A stretch of 64,000 bases of DNA, taken from contig NC_015554.1 in the NCBI RefSeq assembly GCF_000213655.1, forward strand, positions 806,001-870,000, read 5' to 3'. Below the pieces are notes generated by a model. That model ran no database searches and was not told the DNA's origin. It saw only the letters and a program-made list of their open reading frames with translations. Shown one piece after another: positions 51,839 through 62,828 of the stretch. The translations under genes were made by a program, and so were the position numbers. Position 1 is the first letter of the stretch. Every line of letters begins with the position of its first letter. Source of the DNA: Alteromonas naphthalenivorans. GTDB taxonomy: Bacteria; Pseudomonadota; Gammaproteobacteria; Enterobacterales; Alteromonadaceae.

Positions 51839-52720
51839 CTAGCCAGTAGAAGCCACTTTGATAGATTGAAAAGCGGCGCACTTTTTAGGAAGAAATTCTT
51901 TCGTGGTTTCGTAACCAAGTTCAAATAAATGGTTCTTCATTTCAGCGGTTAACGCAAAGTCTACCGCTGAAATTTCCCCCGTATTAATGACCACAGTGTT
52001 ATGCCAGTACTTCGCGTTAATATATTCTCTTGATATGGCTGTCATAAAGGTGCGTATCAACATCGATAGATACTGCGGTAGCAATAGCACGCCTTTCTTT
52101 ATTATCTTACGTTTTTGAATGGCACTTTGAAGTCGAAAGCATACCGTCGGCGTGCCATCATGTTGCCAATCTTCAAACAAGGCATCTTCAGATAAGATTG
52201 CGCCGTCTACCAACAAGTGTTCTTTGAAAGGTTTAAAGGAAAAGAGTAGAGGGATAGACATAGAATAACGCACGGCTTGTGAAACCTTCATGTCCGGCGT
52301 ATTGTCTTTTCCAAACAGTACGGGGCCGCCACCGTTTACATCTGTGGCTAATATAGTGAGTGCGATGGGAAGCTCTGCAAAAGTGATGCCTTCAAGCTTA
52401 TCATCAATCCAGCGTTCGAAATGATCTCCCGACGACAACCCGCCTTCTCGCAATAATCGCCACACGGAAAAAGCGGTAAATTGTTTAAAGTCGGTGGCAA
52501 TGACTAACTCTCGCATATCTTCAATACTATGGCCTTTGGCGTACATCGCCGCAATGATTGAACCTCCAGATACCCCCACAAGTGTTTTAATTTCCACATT
52601 TAAATCTTTAAGTGCTTTTAAAATACCAATATGCGCACTAAGTCGAGTGCCCCCGCCCGACAAAATAGGCACGATAGTAGCGGGTACCTTAGCAACGGGT
52701 ACCGATGAAGTTACCTGCAT
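51839..52720 (-). CDS. Patatin-like phospholipase
   Basis: A 293-residue protein with the oxyanion loop SGGGTRLSAHIG, nucleophile Ser51 in GVSGG, and the catalytic-dyad Asp172 in LLVDGAI. Patatin-family enzymes cleave acyl chains from phospholipids. No signal peptide is clear, although residues 1-20 are hydrophobic-rich. Monocistronic, convergent with the epimerase. Confidence 0.9.
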   Translation of the reverse strand: MQVTSSVPVAKVPATIVPILSGGGTRLSAHIGILKALKDLNVEIKTLVGVSGGSIIAAMYAKGHSIEDMRELVIATDFKQFTAFSVWRLLREGGLSSGDHFERWIDDKLEGITFAELPIALTILATDVNGGGPVLFGKDNTPDMKVSQAVRYSMSIPLLFSFKPFKEHLLVDGAILSEDALFEDWQHDGTPTVCFRLQSAIQKRKIIKKGVLLLPQYLSMLIRTFMTAISREYINAKYWHNTVVINTGEISAVDFALTAEMKNHLFELGYETTKEFLPKKCAAFQSIKVASTG

Positions 52721-52842
52721 GTTTTTAACTCCAGTGATTATAGTAAAAGCGTAGTAGAGTTAGCCGAGCCTGCCACTTTATTGGCGTGCTGGTAGGTGAC
52801 TTATTAATTAACTATGTACGAGTGTTGGCAGTGCTAAAGAAG

Positions 52843-52895
52843 CAAAAATGCCGAACTTATCTAATTAGTAATACTAGGTGAGATAAGCTCGGCAT
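52843..52895 (-). terminator. Intrinsic terminator of glcB
   Basis: ATGCCGAACTTATCT (52848-52862) and AGATAAGCTCGGCAT (52881-52895) form a 15-base stem with one mismatch and an 18-base loop. On the minus strand a T run (complement of AAAAA at 52844-52848) follows. It lies downstream of malate synthase. Confidence 0.75.
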
Positions 52896-52973
52896 GGCGT
52901 TTATTGACTGGCGTAGCCATAGAAATAGCAACAACGAATACGCGGTTGATTTAGCCAGGTTAATCTCGTTGGG

Positions 52974-55160
52974 CTATTTTACAGAGACTAACTTCGCTTT
53001 CATTTCGCGGCGTCTTGCGTGCAATAAAGGCTCGGTATAACCACTTGGCTGTTCTTTCCCTTTAAAGATAAGATCGCTAGCGGCTAAGAAACCAATTGAG
53101 CTATCTAAATCAGGCATCATAGGGATATATTCTGCGTCGCCAGCATTTTGCTCATCAACTAACTTTGCCATTCTGCGAAGGGATTCATCAACTTGCGCGG
53201 CACTTACAATGCCGTGCTCAAGCCAGTTAGCGATGTGCTGCGATGAAATACGGAGTGTAGCTCTGTCTTCCATCAGCCCAACATTATTAATATCAGGTAC
53301 TTTAGAGCAGCCTACTCCCTGATGTACCCAACGAACCACGTAACCTAAGATACCTTGCACATTATTATCTATTTCCCGCTGTATCGTGTCGGCTGATAGT
53401 GAATCTCTACTTTCTAGCAGTGGAATAGTCAAAATATCGTTAAGGCCTGAGAAATCTTGATCTAATCCCTTCTGAATGTCGAAGACATTAACATCATGAT
53501 AATGCAGCGCATGCAAAGTGGCAGCGGTAGGTGAGGGTACCCATGCGGTATTTGCACCAGACTTTGGATGTCCAATTTTGGCATCCATCATATTTTGCAT
53601 TTCATCGGGAATTGGCCACATGCCCTTGCCAATTTGCGCCTTACCTGACAGGCCACATCGAAGGCCGACGGCTACATTTGCGGTTTCATAGGCTTTAATC
53701 CACAGCATCGTCTTAAGGGTCGCTTTTTCGGCGAAAGGGCCTGCAAGCATAGACGTATGAATTTCATCGCCTGTTCTGTCTAAAAAGCCTGTATTAATAA
53801 ATACAACGCGAGACTTCGCAGCATTGATGCAGGCGTCTAAATTCACGCTGGTGCGGCGTTCTTCATCCATAATACCCATTTTCAACGTGTTTTTAGGCAC
53901 ATTGATGACGGTTTCTATTTTGGCGAATAGCGCATCAGAAAAAGCCACTTCTTCAGGGCCATGCATTTTGGGTTTAACAATATAAATGCTGCCATGACGA
54001 GAGTTTTGGAATGGACTGTTATTCAGTAAGTCATGCTTGGCGATAAGCGAAGTCACTAAACCGTCCATAATACCTTCTGGTACTGGCTCACCATCGAATA
54101 GCATCGCGTCGTTTGTCATTAAATGACCTACGTTACGTACAAACATAAGGCTGCGCGCAGATAAAGATAGTTGCTCTTGATTCGTTACATGTTTGGAAGG
54201 CGAATACACTCTATCTTCATGCATAGCCCGAACGATAGTTTTGCCACCTTTACTCATTTCAATGCTTAGCGAGCCTTTCATTAGCCCTAACCAGTTGCTA
54301 TAAACCAAGGTTTTATCTTCGGCATCAACAGCGGCGACTGAGTCTTCGCAATCCATGATGGTAGTCAATGCAGCCTCAATCAGCACATCTTTAACGCCAG
54401 CGGCGTCAGTTTTACCGATAGGGCTGGTGGCATCTATCTGAATTTCAAAATGCAGGCCGTTGTGAACGAATAACAGCGCAGTAGGAGCTGTTATATCACC
54501 TTGGTAACCTTGCCATTGCTCGGTGTTCGCAAGTGTAGTGATGTCGCCATCAGTTAAGGAAATCGCCAATTTGCCTGTTTCTATTTTATAACCGACAACA
54601 TCTGCGTGGCTTCCTTTTGCAAGTGGAAGCATACTATCTAAATAGCTTTTCGCTTTCGCTACCACTTTCTCGCCACGGATAGGGTTATAGCTTTTGCCGG
54701 GTTCTGCTCCGTTCTCGTTGCTAATAACATCAGTGCCGTATAAAGCATCATACAAACTCCCCCAGCGAGCATTAACAGCATTCAGTGCATAACGGGCGTT
54801 GTTAATTGGTACAACTAATTGAGGGCCAGCCATAGTAGCAATTTCTGCATCCACGTTTGTGGTATCGGCTTGTACCTTTTCAGGCTGCTCTACTAAGTAA
54901 CCAATTTCTTTTAAGAAAGTTATATATTGCTCACCGAAAGCGGGGTTTCCCGCTTTGTGATAGTCATCGATAGCGCGTTGGAGTTGTTCTCTTTTTTCTA
55001 GCAGGGCACGATTTTGAGGAACGAATTCTGAAAAGAGGGCTTCTGCACCTTGCCAAAAAGCGTCTGATTGAACACCAGTGCCTGGCATTGCCTTTTGGTT
55101 GATGAAATCATCGAGTTGCTCAGCAACCTGTAAACGGCCTCGTGTAATATAATTTTGCAT
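52974..55160 (-). CDS. glcB: Malate synthase G
   Basis: A 728-residue enzyme (usual length about 725) condensing glyoxylate and acetyl-CoA to malate in the glyoxylate shunt. Family landmarks: [18 protein letters not shown], the active-site Arg region [16 protein letters not shown], and [20 protein letters not shown] with the characteristic modified-Cys region, then APTAA-like [16 protein letters not shown]. It lies downstream of its likely regulator and near aceA, all on the minus strand. Confidence 0.97.
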   Translation of the reverse strand: MQNYITRGRLQVAEQLDDFINQKAMPGTGVQSDAFWQGAEALFSEFVPQNRALLEKREQLQRAIDDYHKAGNPAFGEQYITFLKEIGYLVEQPEKVQADTTNVDAEIATMAGPQLVVPINNARYALNAVNARWGSLYDALYGTDVISNENGAEPGKSYNPIRGEKVVAKAKSYLDSMLPLAKGSHADVVGYKIETGKLAISLTDGDITTLANTEQWQGYQGDITAPTALLFVHNGLHFEIQIDATSPIGKTDAAGVKDVLIEAALTTIMDCEDSVAAVDAEDKTLVYSNWLGLMKGSLSIEMSKGGKTIVRAMHEDRVYSPSKHVTNQEQLSLSARSLMFVRNVGHLMTNDAMLFDGEPVPEGIMDGLVTSLIAKHDLLNNSPFQNSRHGSIYIVKPKMHGPEEVAFSDALFAKIETVINVPKNTLKMGIMDEERRTSVNLDACINAAKSRVVFINTGFLDRTGDEIHTSMLAGPFAEKATLKTMLWIKAYETANVAVGLRCGLSGKAQIGKGMWPIPDEMQNMMDAKIGHPKSGANTAWVPSPTAATLHALHYHDVNVFDIQKGLDQDFSGLNDILTIPLLESRDSLSADTIQREIDNNVQGILGYVVRWVHQGVGCSKVPDINNVGLMEDRATLRISSQHIANWLEHGIVSAAQVDESLRRMAKLVDEQNAGDAEYIPMMPDLDSSIGFLAASDLIFKGKEQPSGYTEPLLHARRREMKAKLVSVK

Positions 55161-55314
55161 AACTACCTCTATACATTTTCTGTAGCTCTAGTGTAGAGAG
55201 TATAGAGGCAGTTTTTTAATTTATGGTTCCTATCTTTGCCATTTTTACAGTGAATGTTTGTGTGCATTTAGTATTCATATGTAAAATCTTAATGGCGAGA
55301 CACTACAGGATGCT

Positions 55315-56259
55315 TTAGCTGTCACTCATTTCGTTCGCTACATCGCTAATCAAGCGACGTAACCAGATATGCCCCGCATCATGGTGCAATAGTGCACTCC
55401 ATGCCATTTTTAACGCAATTGGGGGAATATCGAACGGTGGTTCTTTCACTACAACGCTTGGGTCGTCTTTAAATAACTTTGCCGCTTTGCTTGGCAAGGT
55501 GGCGATAAGCTTTTGCGTTTTAGCTATCTGTAATGCCGCGTGGTAATGTCGTGTAAATACGCGAATAGCCCGTTGCTTGCCTATTTTAGTTAGCTCTGCG
55601 TCTACCCAACCAAGTTTCTGTACTTCTGTTGGGTCGATACCCACGCCAACACCAAAGCCAGTTTTACTCACCCAAATATGTTGAGCGCTTAAGTAGCTGT
55701 CTAAGTCACACTTAGCAACAAGCGGGTGATCTGAACTCATTACACAACTAAAGGTATCGTACCAAATCACTTTTTGATGAAAAGACAGCGGCAGTTCTTC
55801 AAAGCGGTTAATGGCCATGTCGACCTTGCCTTGCTCTACATCGTGGAAGGTAACGTCACTAGGGGTAATTAAATCTAGCGTAATGTTTGGTGCTAGATCA
55901 GTTAGCCTGCCTACTAGTTCAAGTAATAGCGTGCTTTCTGCATAGTCACTTGTCATGATGCGAAAAGTGCGTTCGCTGGTTAGCGGATCAAAATCGGTCT
56001 CTGGTTGAATTGAACTTTCAAGTCGGCTGAGCACATCACGAATAGTGGGTTGAAGTTCAAGTGCCCGTTTTGTAGGCGTCATTCCGTCGCTGGTGCGCAC
56101 CAATAAAGGATCTTTAAATAAGTCACGCAGGCGTTTTAACCCATTGCTCATCGCAGGTTGCGTGATGCTAAGCTGATTGGCCGCTTTTGTTACACTGCCT
56201 TCTCGCAGTAAAACATCTAAATATACCAGTAAATTTAAGTCGACCTTCGCTATATTCAT
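55315..56259 (-). CDS. LysR-family transcriptional regulator
   Basis: A 314-residue regulator with an N-terminal winged helix-turn-helix (LREGSVTKAANQLSITQPAM, SNGLKRLRDLFKDPLLVR) and a periplasmic-binding-like effector domain (RTFRIMTSDYAESTLLLELV). It sits between aceA and glcB and so probably controls the glyoxylate shunt, which is inference. The ligand is unknown. Confidence 0.92.
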   Translation of the reverse strand: MNIAKVDLNLLVYLDVLLREGSVTKAANQLSITQPAMSNGLKRLRDLFKDPLLVRTSDGMTPTKRALELQPTIRDVLSRLESSIQPETDFDPLTSERTFRIMTSDYAESTLLLELVGRLTDLAPNITLDLITPSDVTFHDVEQGKVDMAINRFEELPLSFHQKVIWYDTFSCVMSSDHPLVAKCDLDSYLSAQHIWVSKTGFGVGVGIDPTEVQKLGWVDAELTKIGKQRAIRVFTRHYHAALQIAKTQKLIATLPSKAAKLFKDDPSVVVKEPPFDIPPIALKMAWSALLHHDAGHIWLRRLISDVANEMSDS

Positions 56260-56466
56260 TATTGTAATGCTCTTAATAAACTCAATTAGACAGGGCTATT
56301 ATAAAGCCTTTTTTATCCGCTGTCAGATACGCTTTTGGTCTTACTCTTAAAAAGAATGAAAATTTCAAGTATCTGAAAAATATGAATATTTGTTTTCTAT
56401 TGCTGATAATTACATTGATTTGTTAATTTGGATATGGAGCAAATTCAGATAAATTCCCTGAATAAT

Positions 56467-56492
56467 AAAAAAAGGCACCCTAAGGTGCCTTT
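56467..56492 (-). terminator. Intrinsic terminator of aceA
   Basis: AAAGGCACC (56471-56479), loop CTAA, GGTGCCTTT (56484-56492). On the minus strand the stem runs into T residues (complement of A at 56467-56473). It lies 25 bases after the isocitrate lyase stop. Confidence 0.9.
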
Positions 56493-56516
56493 GAACAAAG
56501 TTGGGATACTTTGTGT

Positions 56517-58112
56517 TTAAACGTCGAACTGGTTCATGGTGTTATCATCACCAGAAGCTTTAAGTGCACCTTCACCAGAGAAGTACTCTTTGTGGGTATC
56601 ACCTAAATCTGAACCTGCCATAGCTTGGTGTTTAACACATGCTAGGCCTTGGCGAATTTCTTGGCGCTGAACACCGCGAACATAAGCCAGCATACCTTCT
56701 TCACCAAAGTACCCTTTGGCCAAGTTGTCAGTAGACAACGCCGTAGTATGGTAAGTGGGTAGTGTAATAAGGTGATGGAAAATACCCGCTTCGCGAGCAG
56801 CGTCTGCTTGGAAACTCTTAATTTTTTCATCAGCAGTGGTCGCTAATTCAGTCGCATCGTACTCTTCGCTCATTAACTTAGCGCGGTCGTATGCAGAAAC
56901 ATCTTTGCCTTCTTCAGTCCAAGTATCAAATACTTGCTGGCGGAAGTTCAGTGTCCAGTTGAAAGATGGAGAGTTGTTATAAACTAACTTCGCGTTTGGT
57001 ACTTCTTTACGAATGGCGTTAACCATTTCAGCAATCTGACCAACGTGAGGTTTTTCAGTTTCAATCCACAACAAGTCTGCGCCGTGTTTAAGTGATGTTA
57101 TACAATCTAGTACTACGCGGTCGAAACCAGAATTGTCCTTAAAGCGGAATAAGCCATTTGGTAAGCGCTCAGGCTTCACTAGTTGTCCACCTTGCTTCAA
57201 TACAAGGTCGCCTTCAGATAAATCGTCAGCACCGTTAACAGGTGTTGTTTTTAAGAATGCATTGTACTGAGCAGCCAGGTCGCTTTCAGAGGTTGATACA
57301 GGGATTTTCTGCGTTAGGCCGGCACCTAGTGAATCGGTACGAGCAACAATAACGCCGTCATCTACGCCAAGCTCTAAGAATGCATAACGAACCGCATTAA
57401 TTTTAGCTAGGAAATCTTCATGTGGAACCGTTACCTTTCCATCTTGGTGACCACATTGCTTTGCATCAGAAACTTGGTTTTCAATCTGGATACAACATGC
57501 ACCGGCTTCAATCATTTGCTTAGCTAATAAGTAGGTCGCTTCTTCGTTACCGAAACCAGCGTCGATATCTGCAATGATAGGTACTACGTGGGTTTCGTAG
57601 TTATCAATTTGACTTTGAATAGCTGCAGTGTCGCCGCCTTTAGCTTTCGCGTCGTCTAGCTGATGGAACAAATCGCCTAATTCACGAGCGTCCGCTTGGC
57701 GCAAGAAAGTGTATAGTTCTTCAATGAGTGAAGAAACGGTTGTCTTTTCATGCATTGATTGGTCTGGAAGTGGCCCGAATTCAGAGCGAAGCGCGGCTAC
57801 CATCCAGCCTGAAAGGTATAAGTAGCTTTTATCGGTAGTACCTTGGTGTTTCTTCACTGCCAACATTTTTTGCTGACCGACAAATCCGTGCCAGCAACCT
57901 AAAGACTGAGTGTATTGCGCTGTGTCAGCATCATAATCTGCCATGTCTTTTCGCATGATTGCAGCAGTGTAGCGCGCAATGTCTAAACCAGTCTTGAACC
58001 GGTTTTGGATTTTCATTCTAGCAGCGTACTCAGGGCTAATGCCTTCCCAAGCACCTTTTTGTGCTGCTTTTAACGTGGCGAAGTTATCAATATCTTGTTG
58101 ATACTGCGACAT
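56517..58112 (-). CDS. aceA: Isocitrate lyase (long form)
   Basis: A 531-residue enzyme splitting isocitrate into succinate and glyoxylate. The catalytic loop KQCGH (Cys220) followed by QDGKVTVP, the Mg-site region ADIDAGFGNEEATYLL, and the later LVYNNSPSFNWTLNFRQQ are clear. The length of 531 and the KQCGH form place it in the long Pseudomonas-type class rather than the 430-residue enteric form. It ends at its own terminator. Confidence 0.97.
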   Translation of the reverse strand: MSQYQQDIDNFATLKAAQKGAWEGISPEYAARMKIQNRFKTGLDIARYTAAIMRKDMADYDADTAQYTQSLGCWHGFVGQQKMLAVKKHQGTTDKSYLYLSGWMVAALRSEFGPLPDQSMHEKTTVSSLIEELYTFLRQADARELGDLFHQLDDAKAKGGDTAAIQSQIDNYETHVVPIIADIDAGFGNEEATYLLAKQMIEAGACCIQIENQVSDAKQCGHQDGKVTVPHEDFLAKINAVRYAFLELGVDDGVIVARTDSLGAGLTQKIPVSTSESDLAAQYNAFLKTTPVNGADDLSEGDLVLKQGGQLVKPERLPNGLFRFKDNSGFDRVVLDCITSLKHGADLLWIETEKPHVGQIAEMVNAIRKEVPNAKLVYNNSPSFNWTLNFRQQVFDTWTEEGKDVSAYDRAKLMSEEYDATELATTADEKIKSFQADAAREAGIFHHLITLPTYHTTALSTDNLAKGYFGEEGMLAYVRGVQRQEIRQGLACVKHQAMAGSDLGDTHKEYFSGEGALKASGDDNTMNQFDV

Positions 58113-58483
58113 GAGCGTTTCTCCCTACTATAATTAGTTTCAATGTTGTTTTGAGATTTCGCATTGGTGCGTTCTCTTAAGCTTCCATTTCATCCTAGTG
58201 TGGCAGTCGTAATAATAAAAGCGTATATTTTTGATTGCCATCATTCATGATGTGAATAAATAAGGGGGGGATTAAACTGGTAGTAGTTTCCATCAATATT
58301 CGTAAGAAAGTGATTTGTAGGCTAGCTTTTACCTAAGAGAGTAAAAATTAGGCGGGTTATTAGCATAATTGCTAATGGGTTTCTGATTGCATGACGTGTA
58401 AATTCTTTTGACACTTCGCTGCAATTCAGTAATTGGCAGTAGGTTTTCCGAGTAATTGATTTTGAGAATTAAAGTGAGTAACG
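58113..58483. other. 371-base divergent space between aceA and cheV
   Basis: No coding sequence recognised. It must hold the aceA promoter (leftward; AGGGAG lies just before its ATG) and the cheV promoter (rightward). A TTGACA at 58408-58413 is a possible -35 for cheV but no good -10 follows. A perfect 7-bp inverted repeat, ATTAGCA-TAAT-TGCTAAT (58359-58376), may be a regulator site. A G7 run lies at 58264-58270. Confidence 0.5.
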
Positions 58484-59437
58484 ATGAGTAACGGCGTCCT
58501 TTCCTCAGTTGATCAGCGCACTAAGCTAGTGGGTGAAAACAGGCTTGAATTGCTGATGTTTCAGTTGGGTTCTCGTCATATCTTTGCCATGAATGTCTTC
58601 AAAATTAAAGAAGTTATCAACATTCCTAAATTCAATAGCATGCCTGGTTCTCACCAGAACCTTAAAGGCGTAATGAATTATCGAGGCAGCGCTATTCCTA
58701 TCATTGATATACGCCAAGCGATTAAAATGCGAGGCGGCTCAATAGGTAGCGATGCGCATAACGTTATCATTACGGAATATAACCGAAGCGTCCAAGGGTT
58801 CATTATTGGTAAAGTAATGAATATCGTGAACACATCGTGGGATACCATTCAACCGCCACCTAGTGGAATGGGGAAGACAAATTACCTTACTGCCATTACG
58901 CAAGTTGATGTGCAAGGTAAAAGCGAAATTGTTGAAATTATCGATGTGGAAAAAGTACTTGCCGAAATCATAGACTACGACATCTCTATATCTGAGGAAG
59001 TACTTGATGCAGATATCGTTAATCACTTCAAAGATAAAAAAGTATTAATTGTCGATGATTCAAGCACTGCAAGAAAACAAGTCAGAGACACGCTAGAGCA
59101 ATTAGGAATAACCATCATTGAGAGAAAAAATGGGGCTGAGGCATTAGCGTTACTCAAGGAGTGGGCGGATGCTGGAAAGCGAGCCAGCGATGAGATATTG
59201 ATGATGTTTACCGATGCTGAAATGCCGGAAATGGACGGTTATATGCTGACTTCAGAAGTACGAAATGACCCTAGAATGCACGATCTCTTCATTACATTAA
59301 ACACGTCTCTAAGTGGTAGTTTCAATGATGCTATGGTCGAAAAAGTGGGATGCGACCGTTTTATTTCCAAATTCCAACCCGACATGCTTGTAGAGGTTGC
59401 TCAACAGCGACTTCGACAGTACCTCTCAGAAAGTTAG
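58484..59437 (+). CDS. cheV: Chemotaxis protein CheV (CheW-REC fusion)
   Basis: A 317-residue coupling protein: an N-terminal CheW domain (LLMFQLGSRHIFAMNVFKIK, NLKGVMNYRGSAIPIIDIRQ) and a C-terminal receiver domain (VLIVDDSSTARKQV with the acidic pocket, and phospho-acceptor Asp near residue 243 in TDAEMPEMDGY). It links chemoreceptors to CheA and allows adaptation. It stands alone, away from other chemotaxis genes. Confidence 0.96.
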   Translation: MSNGVLSSVDQRTKLVGENRLELLMFQLGSRHIFAMNVFKIKEVINIPKFNSMPGSHQNLKGVMNYRGSAIPIIDIRQAIKMRGGSIGSDAHNVIITEYNRSVQGFIIGKVMNIVNTSWDTIQPPPSGMGKTNYLTAITQVDVQGKSEIVEIIDVEKVLAEIIDYDISISEEVLDADIVNHFKDKKVLIVDDSSTARKQVRDTLEQLGITIIERKNGAEALALLKEWADAGKRASDEILMMFTDAEMPEMDGYMLTSEVRNDPRMHDLFITLNTSLSGSFNDAMVEKVGCDRFISKFQPDMLVEVAQQRLRQYLSES

Positions 59438-59682
59438 CAATTTTCCTTGTCACTAACCCTTCTGACGATGCTATTTACCCTTAATGCTTTGAGAAATGGG
59501 TAGGTCTGCCTTACACTAACGCCTTCAATAATAAGCATGTTCAACATTCTCGCCGTCATCTGGTGAATATTTTGTGCAATGTGTGAAATGACACAATTCT
59601 TAAATGCGACCCATTTAGGATGAGGGTCGTCCGCGCCCACGTTTTTTTGATATGGCGCTTTTTCAGTTCTCAGGGAAGTTTC

Positions 59683-61143
59683 ATGATTTATAGTAAACGC
59701 AAACTATTAACCACCTTTACGCTATGCGGCTCGCTTTTAGCACTGTCTGGGTGTGGCTCTACCTCAAATGAAAGTGCGCAAAAGACTGTTGCGCAAAACT
59801 CAGCACCTAACAATATTATCATGGTAGTAGCTGATGGAATGGGGCCTGCTTTCTCTACGGCGTACCGTAATTATGTTGATGATAAAAACACCCCTGAAGT
59901 TGATGCGGTCGTATTCGATGATATTTTGATGGGGAATGCATCTACTTATCCAGCACCCGTTTCTGGTTATGTAACTGATTCAGCTGCCGCAGCTACTGCA
60001 CTGGCGTCTGGTGTGAAATCTTATAACGGTGCTATTGGTGTTGATGTAGATAAGCAGCCTGTTAAATCTGTCATGCATTACGCGAAATTGAAAGGCATGC
60101 GAACAGGCCTAGCGGTCACCTCACAAATTGTTCACGCTACGCCAGCGGCTTATATTGCTCACAACGAAAGTCGCCAGAACTACAATGCTATCGCCGACGA
60201 TTTTTTCGATGTTCGCGTAAATGGTGAGCTTGTCGCCGATGTGATGTTAGGTGGTGGTACTGATTTTTTTGAGCGGGAAGATCGTAATATCATTGGTGAA
60301 TTTATTGATGCCGGTTATGAATATACCGACACTTACAACCGTTTAGCGACAGTGCCTAAAGGCAGCAACGTACTGGGTTTATTTGCACCTGTAGCCTTAC
60401 CTGCCATGCTAGACGACAGCCGTGATAATCGCCTTAAATACCTAACAGAACATGCTATTAAGCACTTAGAAAACGACAACGGGTATTTCTTACTGGTTGA
60501 AGCCAGCCAAGTAGACTGGGCGGGGCATGCCAATGATATCGCGTCGGCGATGGCTGAAATGCAAGACCTTGCCTACACCATAGAATTCTTAAAGACCTAC
60601 GTGCAAGCGCACCCAGATACCTTGGTTATTCTAACGGCCGATCACAGCACTGGCGGTTTAACCATAGGTGCTCGAGGTGACTATAGCTGGAGCCCAGAGT
60701 ATTTACATAACCTGAAAGCGTCACTGGGTACCATAGCGAAGAATATGGTTGAACACGATAATCCTGGTGACTATGTTGCAACGACTTTTGGTTTTGATGT
60801 TACCGATGAAGAAATCGCCACGCTCGATAGTATTGCACAGCAAGATGTTAAAGCGCGCTTTAATGCCCTGAAGGTATTTTTAGACAACAAAACCAACACA
60901 GGCTGGACAACATCGGGCCATACCGGTGTAGACGTAGAAGTATTCGCATTTGGCGCTGGCCATGACGATTTTATGGGCCAAATTGATAATACGGATATCG
61001 CTAAGAAGATTTTTAACTTCATTGATAACCGCAATACCACTGCTCAAGGTATTTCAACAAACGTTGAATTGATAAAAGCAACGGATAAAAAAGACGGCAC
61101 AAACGCAAGCTGCGACTTTAAAGAAAATTGGCGTTGTAACTAA
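59683..61143 (+). CDS. Alkaline phosphatase, lipoprotein form
   Basis: A 486-residue periplasmic or surface enzyme of the alkaline phosphatase family. Lipobox LSGC (Cys24), metal-binding Asp51 in VVADGMGP, catalytic Ser100 in VTDSAAAATALASG, then EASQVDWAGHANDI, LTADHSTGGL and TSGHTGVDVEVFAFG with metal histidines. The ATG at 59683 gives a proper lipoprotein signal and has GGGAAG upstream. An in-frame ATG at 59620 would add 21 residues without this. I found no convincing Pho box. Confidence 0.93.
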   Translation: MIYSKRKLLTTFTLCGSLLALSGCGSTSNESAQKTVAQNSAPNNIIMVVADGMGPAFSTAYRNYVDDKNTPEVDAVVFDDILMGNASTYPAPVSGYVTDSAAAATALASGVKSYNGAIGVDVDKQPVKSVMHYAKLKGMRTGLAVTSQIVHATPAAYIAHNESRQNYNAIADDFFDVRVNGELVADVMLGGGTDFFEREDRNIIGEFIDAGYEYTDTYNRLATVPKGSNVLGLFAPVALPAMLDDSRDNRLKYLTEHAIKHLENDNGYFLLVEASQVDWAGHANDIASAMAEMQDLAYTIEFLKTYVQAHPDTLVILTADHSTGGLTIGARGDYSWSPEYLHNLKASLGTIAKNMVEHDNPGDYVATTFGFDVTDEEIATLDSIAQQDVKARFNALKVFLDNKTNTGWTTSGHTGVDVEVFAFGAGHDDFMGQIDNTDIAKKIFNFIDNRNTTAQGISTNVELIKATDKKDGTNASCDFKENWRCN

Positions 61144-61164
61144 ACGTATAGGAATACTGCGCTA

Positions 61165-62073
61165 ATGCTGGAATTGTTAGAAGCCATTTTTGATGAAGTA
61201 AAACCTATGCTAGGGGAGGGTAAAGTCGCAGACTATATTCCTGCGCTTGCCAGTGTCGATCCTCATCAATTTGGCATCGCTATCTGTGATATTGAAGGGC
61301 ACATTACGTCAATTGGTGATGCTGATGTGCCTTTTTCTATTCAAAGTATATCTAAAGTCTTCAACTTAGTGCTTGCCATGAATCACTATGGCGAGGGCAT
61401 GTGGGAACGGGTAGGTTGCGAACCGTCGGGTCTGCCATTTAACTCGCTAGTACAGTTGGAATACGAAGACGGTATACCACGGAACCCGTTTATTAATGCG
61501 GGGGCATTAGTGGTGAGTGACATGACACAGTCTCGTTTCGCCTCGCCTCATATTGGTATGCGAGACTTTGTTAGGCGCTTGTCCTGCAACGATAATATTT
61601 TCGCCAATAAAGTGGTTGCTGACTCTGAATTTGAGCATCGTGCTAGAAATGCTGCAATGGCGTATTTAATGAAAGCCTATAACAACTTTGAAAATGAAGT
61701 TGAGGATGTATTGCATAGCTATTTTAACAACTGTGCCTTGGAAATGAGTTGTGTTGATTTAGCGCGAGCCACGAACTTCTTAGCAAATAGAGGTTATTCT
61801 AAATGTGCCGACGAACAGGTACTAAGCCCAGACCAAAATCGTCAAGTGAATGCGTTGTTAGCCACTAGTGGTATGTACGACGAAGCGGGTAGCTTTGCTT
61901 TTAAGGTTGGTTTACCGGGAAAAAGCGGTGTTGGCGGTGGAGTCATTGCCGTGGTACCGGGTCGCTTTTCTATATGTGTTTTTTCTCCCGCGCTAAACGC
62001 AGTGGGGAACTCTCATTTAGGGGTAGCTGCGCTTACGTCATTGAGCAAGCGCATTAATTGGTCGGTCTACTGA
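61165..62073 (+). CDS. glsA: Glutaminase
   Basis: A 302-residue enzyme of the serine-dependent glutaminase family, converting glutamine to glutamate and ammonia. The active-site S-x-x-K is visible as SISK (Ser61/Lys64) in [10 protein letters not shown], with [34 protein letters not shown] and the C-terminal [18 protein letters not shown]. It starts 21 bases after the phosphatase stop, so may be co-transcribed. The end overlaps the convergent neighbour by 7 bases. Confidence 0.95.
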   Translation: MLELLEAIFDEVKPMLGEGKVADYIPALASVDPHQFGIAICDIEGHITSIGDADVPFSIQSISKVFNLVLAMNHYGEGMWERVGCEPSGLPFNSLVQLEYEDGIPRNPFINAGALVVSDMTQSRFASPHIGMRDFVRRLSCNDNIFANKVVADSEFEHRARNAAMAYLMKAYNNFENEVEDVLHSYFNNCALEMSCVDLARATNFLANRGYSKCADEQVLSPDQNRQVNALLATSGMYDEAGSFAFKVGLPGKSGVGGGVIAVVPGRFSICVFSPALNAVGNSHLGVAALTSLSKRINWSVY

Positions 62074-62765
62074 TTAATAAAATCATCTAACTCTTCGCCA
62101 GTTATCTTCTTAATCTGGCTGAATAAATACCATAGTGCGGTAATAAGCAATATCATGCTGGGTATGACAATGACGGGGTAGCTTAAGGCTGTCATTCGGC
62201 CTAGTTCTTCGGTATAAGCCGTAGTGCCAGGCTCGCTTACCAAAATCACCTTGGCTAAAATGTAGTTTAAGGCTGAAGATAAAAAGAACGAGCTTGCCAC
62301 AATATAAGAACTGACTGCGACTTTGCGTTTAAACAAAGCTTGCTTGTTCTGTGCATCGAGCACGCTATTTAAGTGTGGCCAATTTATAATTTGGTCGTTT
62401 AATATCAGCATTTTTACCAGTGGCTTTTCAGTATATTGGGTTATCAATACTGCCAAACCAATAGCCGCAGGAATAGCTGCCTCTTTAATGGCGATATACT
62501 CGGCAGGCAGTTTTAACAAACTAAAACCACCCGTTAGCAATACGCTGATAATACCTAAAACAGAAAATCCGTTCACTTTGCCTGATGCTTTCAAATCCCA
62601 TAATCCATAACCTATGGGGAAAGCGAGTGCGGCGACAATACTCCATTCGGGGCCTAAATAATCTTCAGAGCTTGCATAGCTCATTAGCACCACGGGTATA
62701 ATAATATTGAAAGCAAGGTTGCCGAAAAAGCCCTGATTCTTTTGCTGCGATTGTACTTCTGCCAT
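62067..62765 (-). CDS. VC0807-family membrane protein
   Basis: A 232-residue protein with about six membrane helices: [13 protein letters not shown] near the start, then [20 protein letters not shown] and a central [20 protein letters not shown], ending in an acidic tail. It matches the VC0807 group of marine gammaproteobacteria, of unknown function, from memory of the family. Confidence 0.65.
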   Translation of the reverse strand: MAEVQSQQKNQGFFGNLAFNIIIPVVLMSYASSEDYLGPEWSIVAALAFPIGYGLWDLKASGKVNGFSVLGIISVLLTGGFSLLKLPAEYIAIKEAAIPAAIGLAVLITQYTEKPLVKMLILNDQIINWPHLNSVLDAQNKQALFKRKVAVSSYIVASSFFLSSALNYILAKVILVSEPGTTAYTEELGRMTALSYPVIVIPSMILLITALWYLFSQIKKITGEELDDFINQ

Positions 62766-62828
62766 AACGCCTTTATCTTTCTCTTATTTGCCGCACTGTT
62801 TAATTGAGCACAATTATACGGCATCCAT

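Noticed and set aside
59434..59640. A 68-residue leftward open frame filling the space between cheV and the phosphatase gene
   Set aside because: No recognisable domain, signal or ribosome-binding site, and it overlaps the end of cheV. It is most likely chance; conservation in relatives would change this view.
59607..59650. CGACCC...GGGTCG hairpin followed by a T run after cheV
   Set aside because: The T run begins about 12 bases after the stem, too far for an intrinsic terminator.
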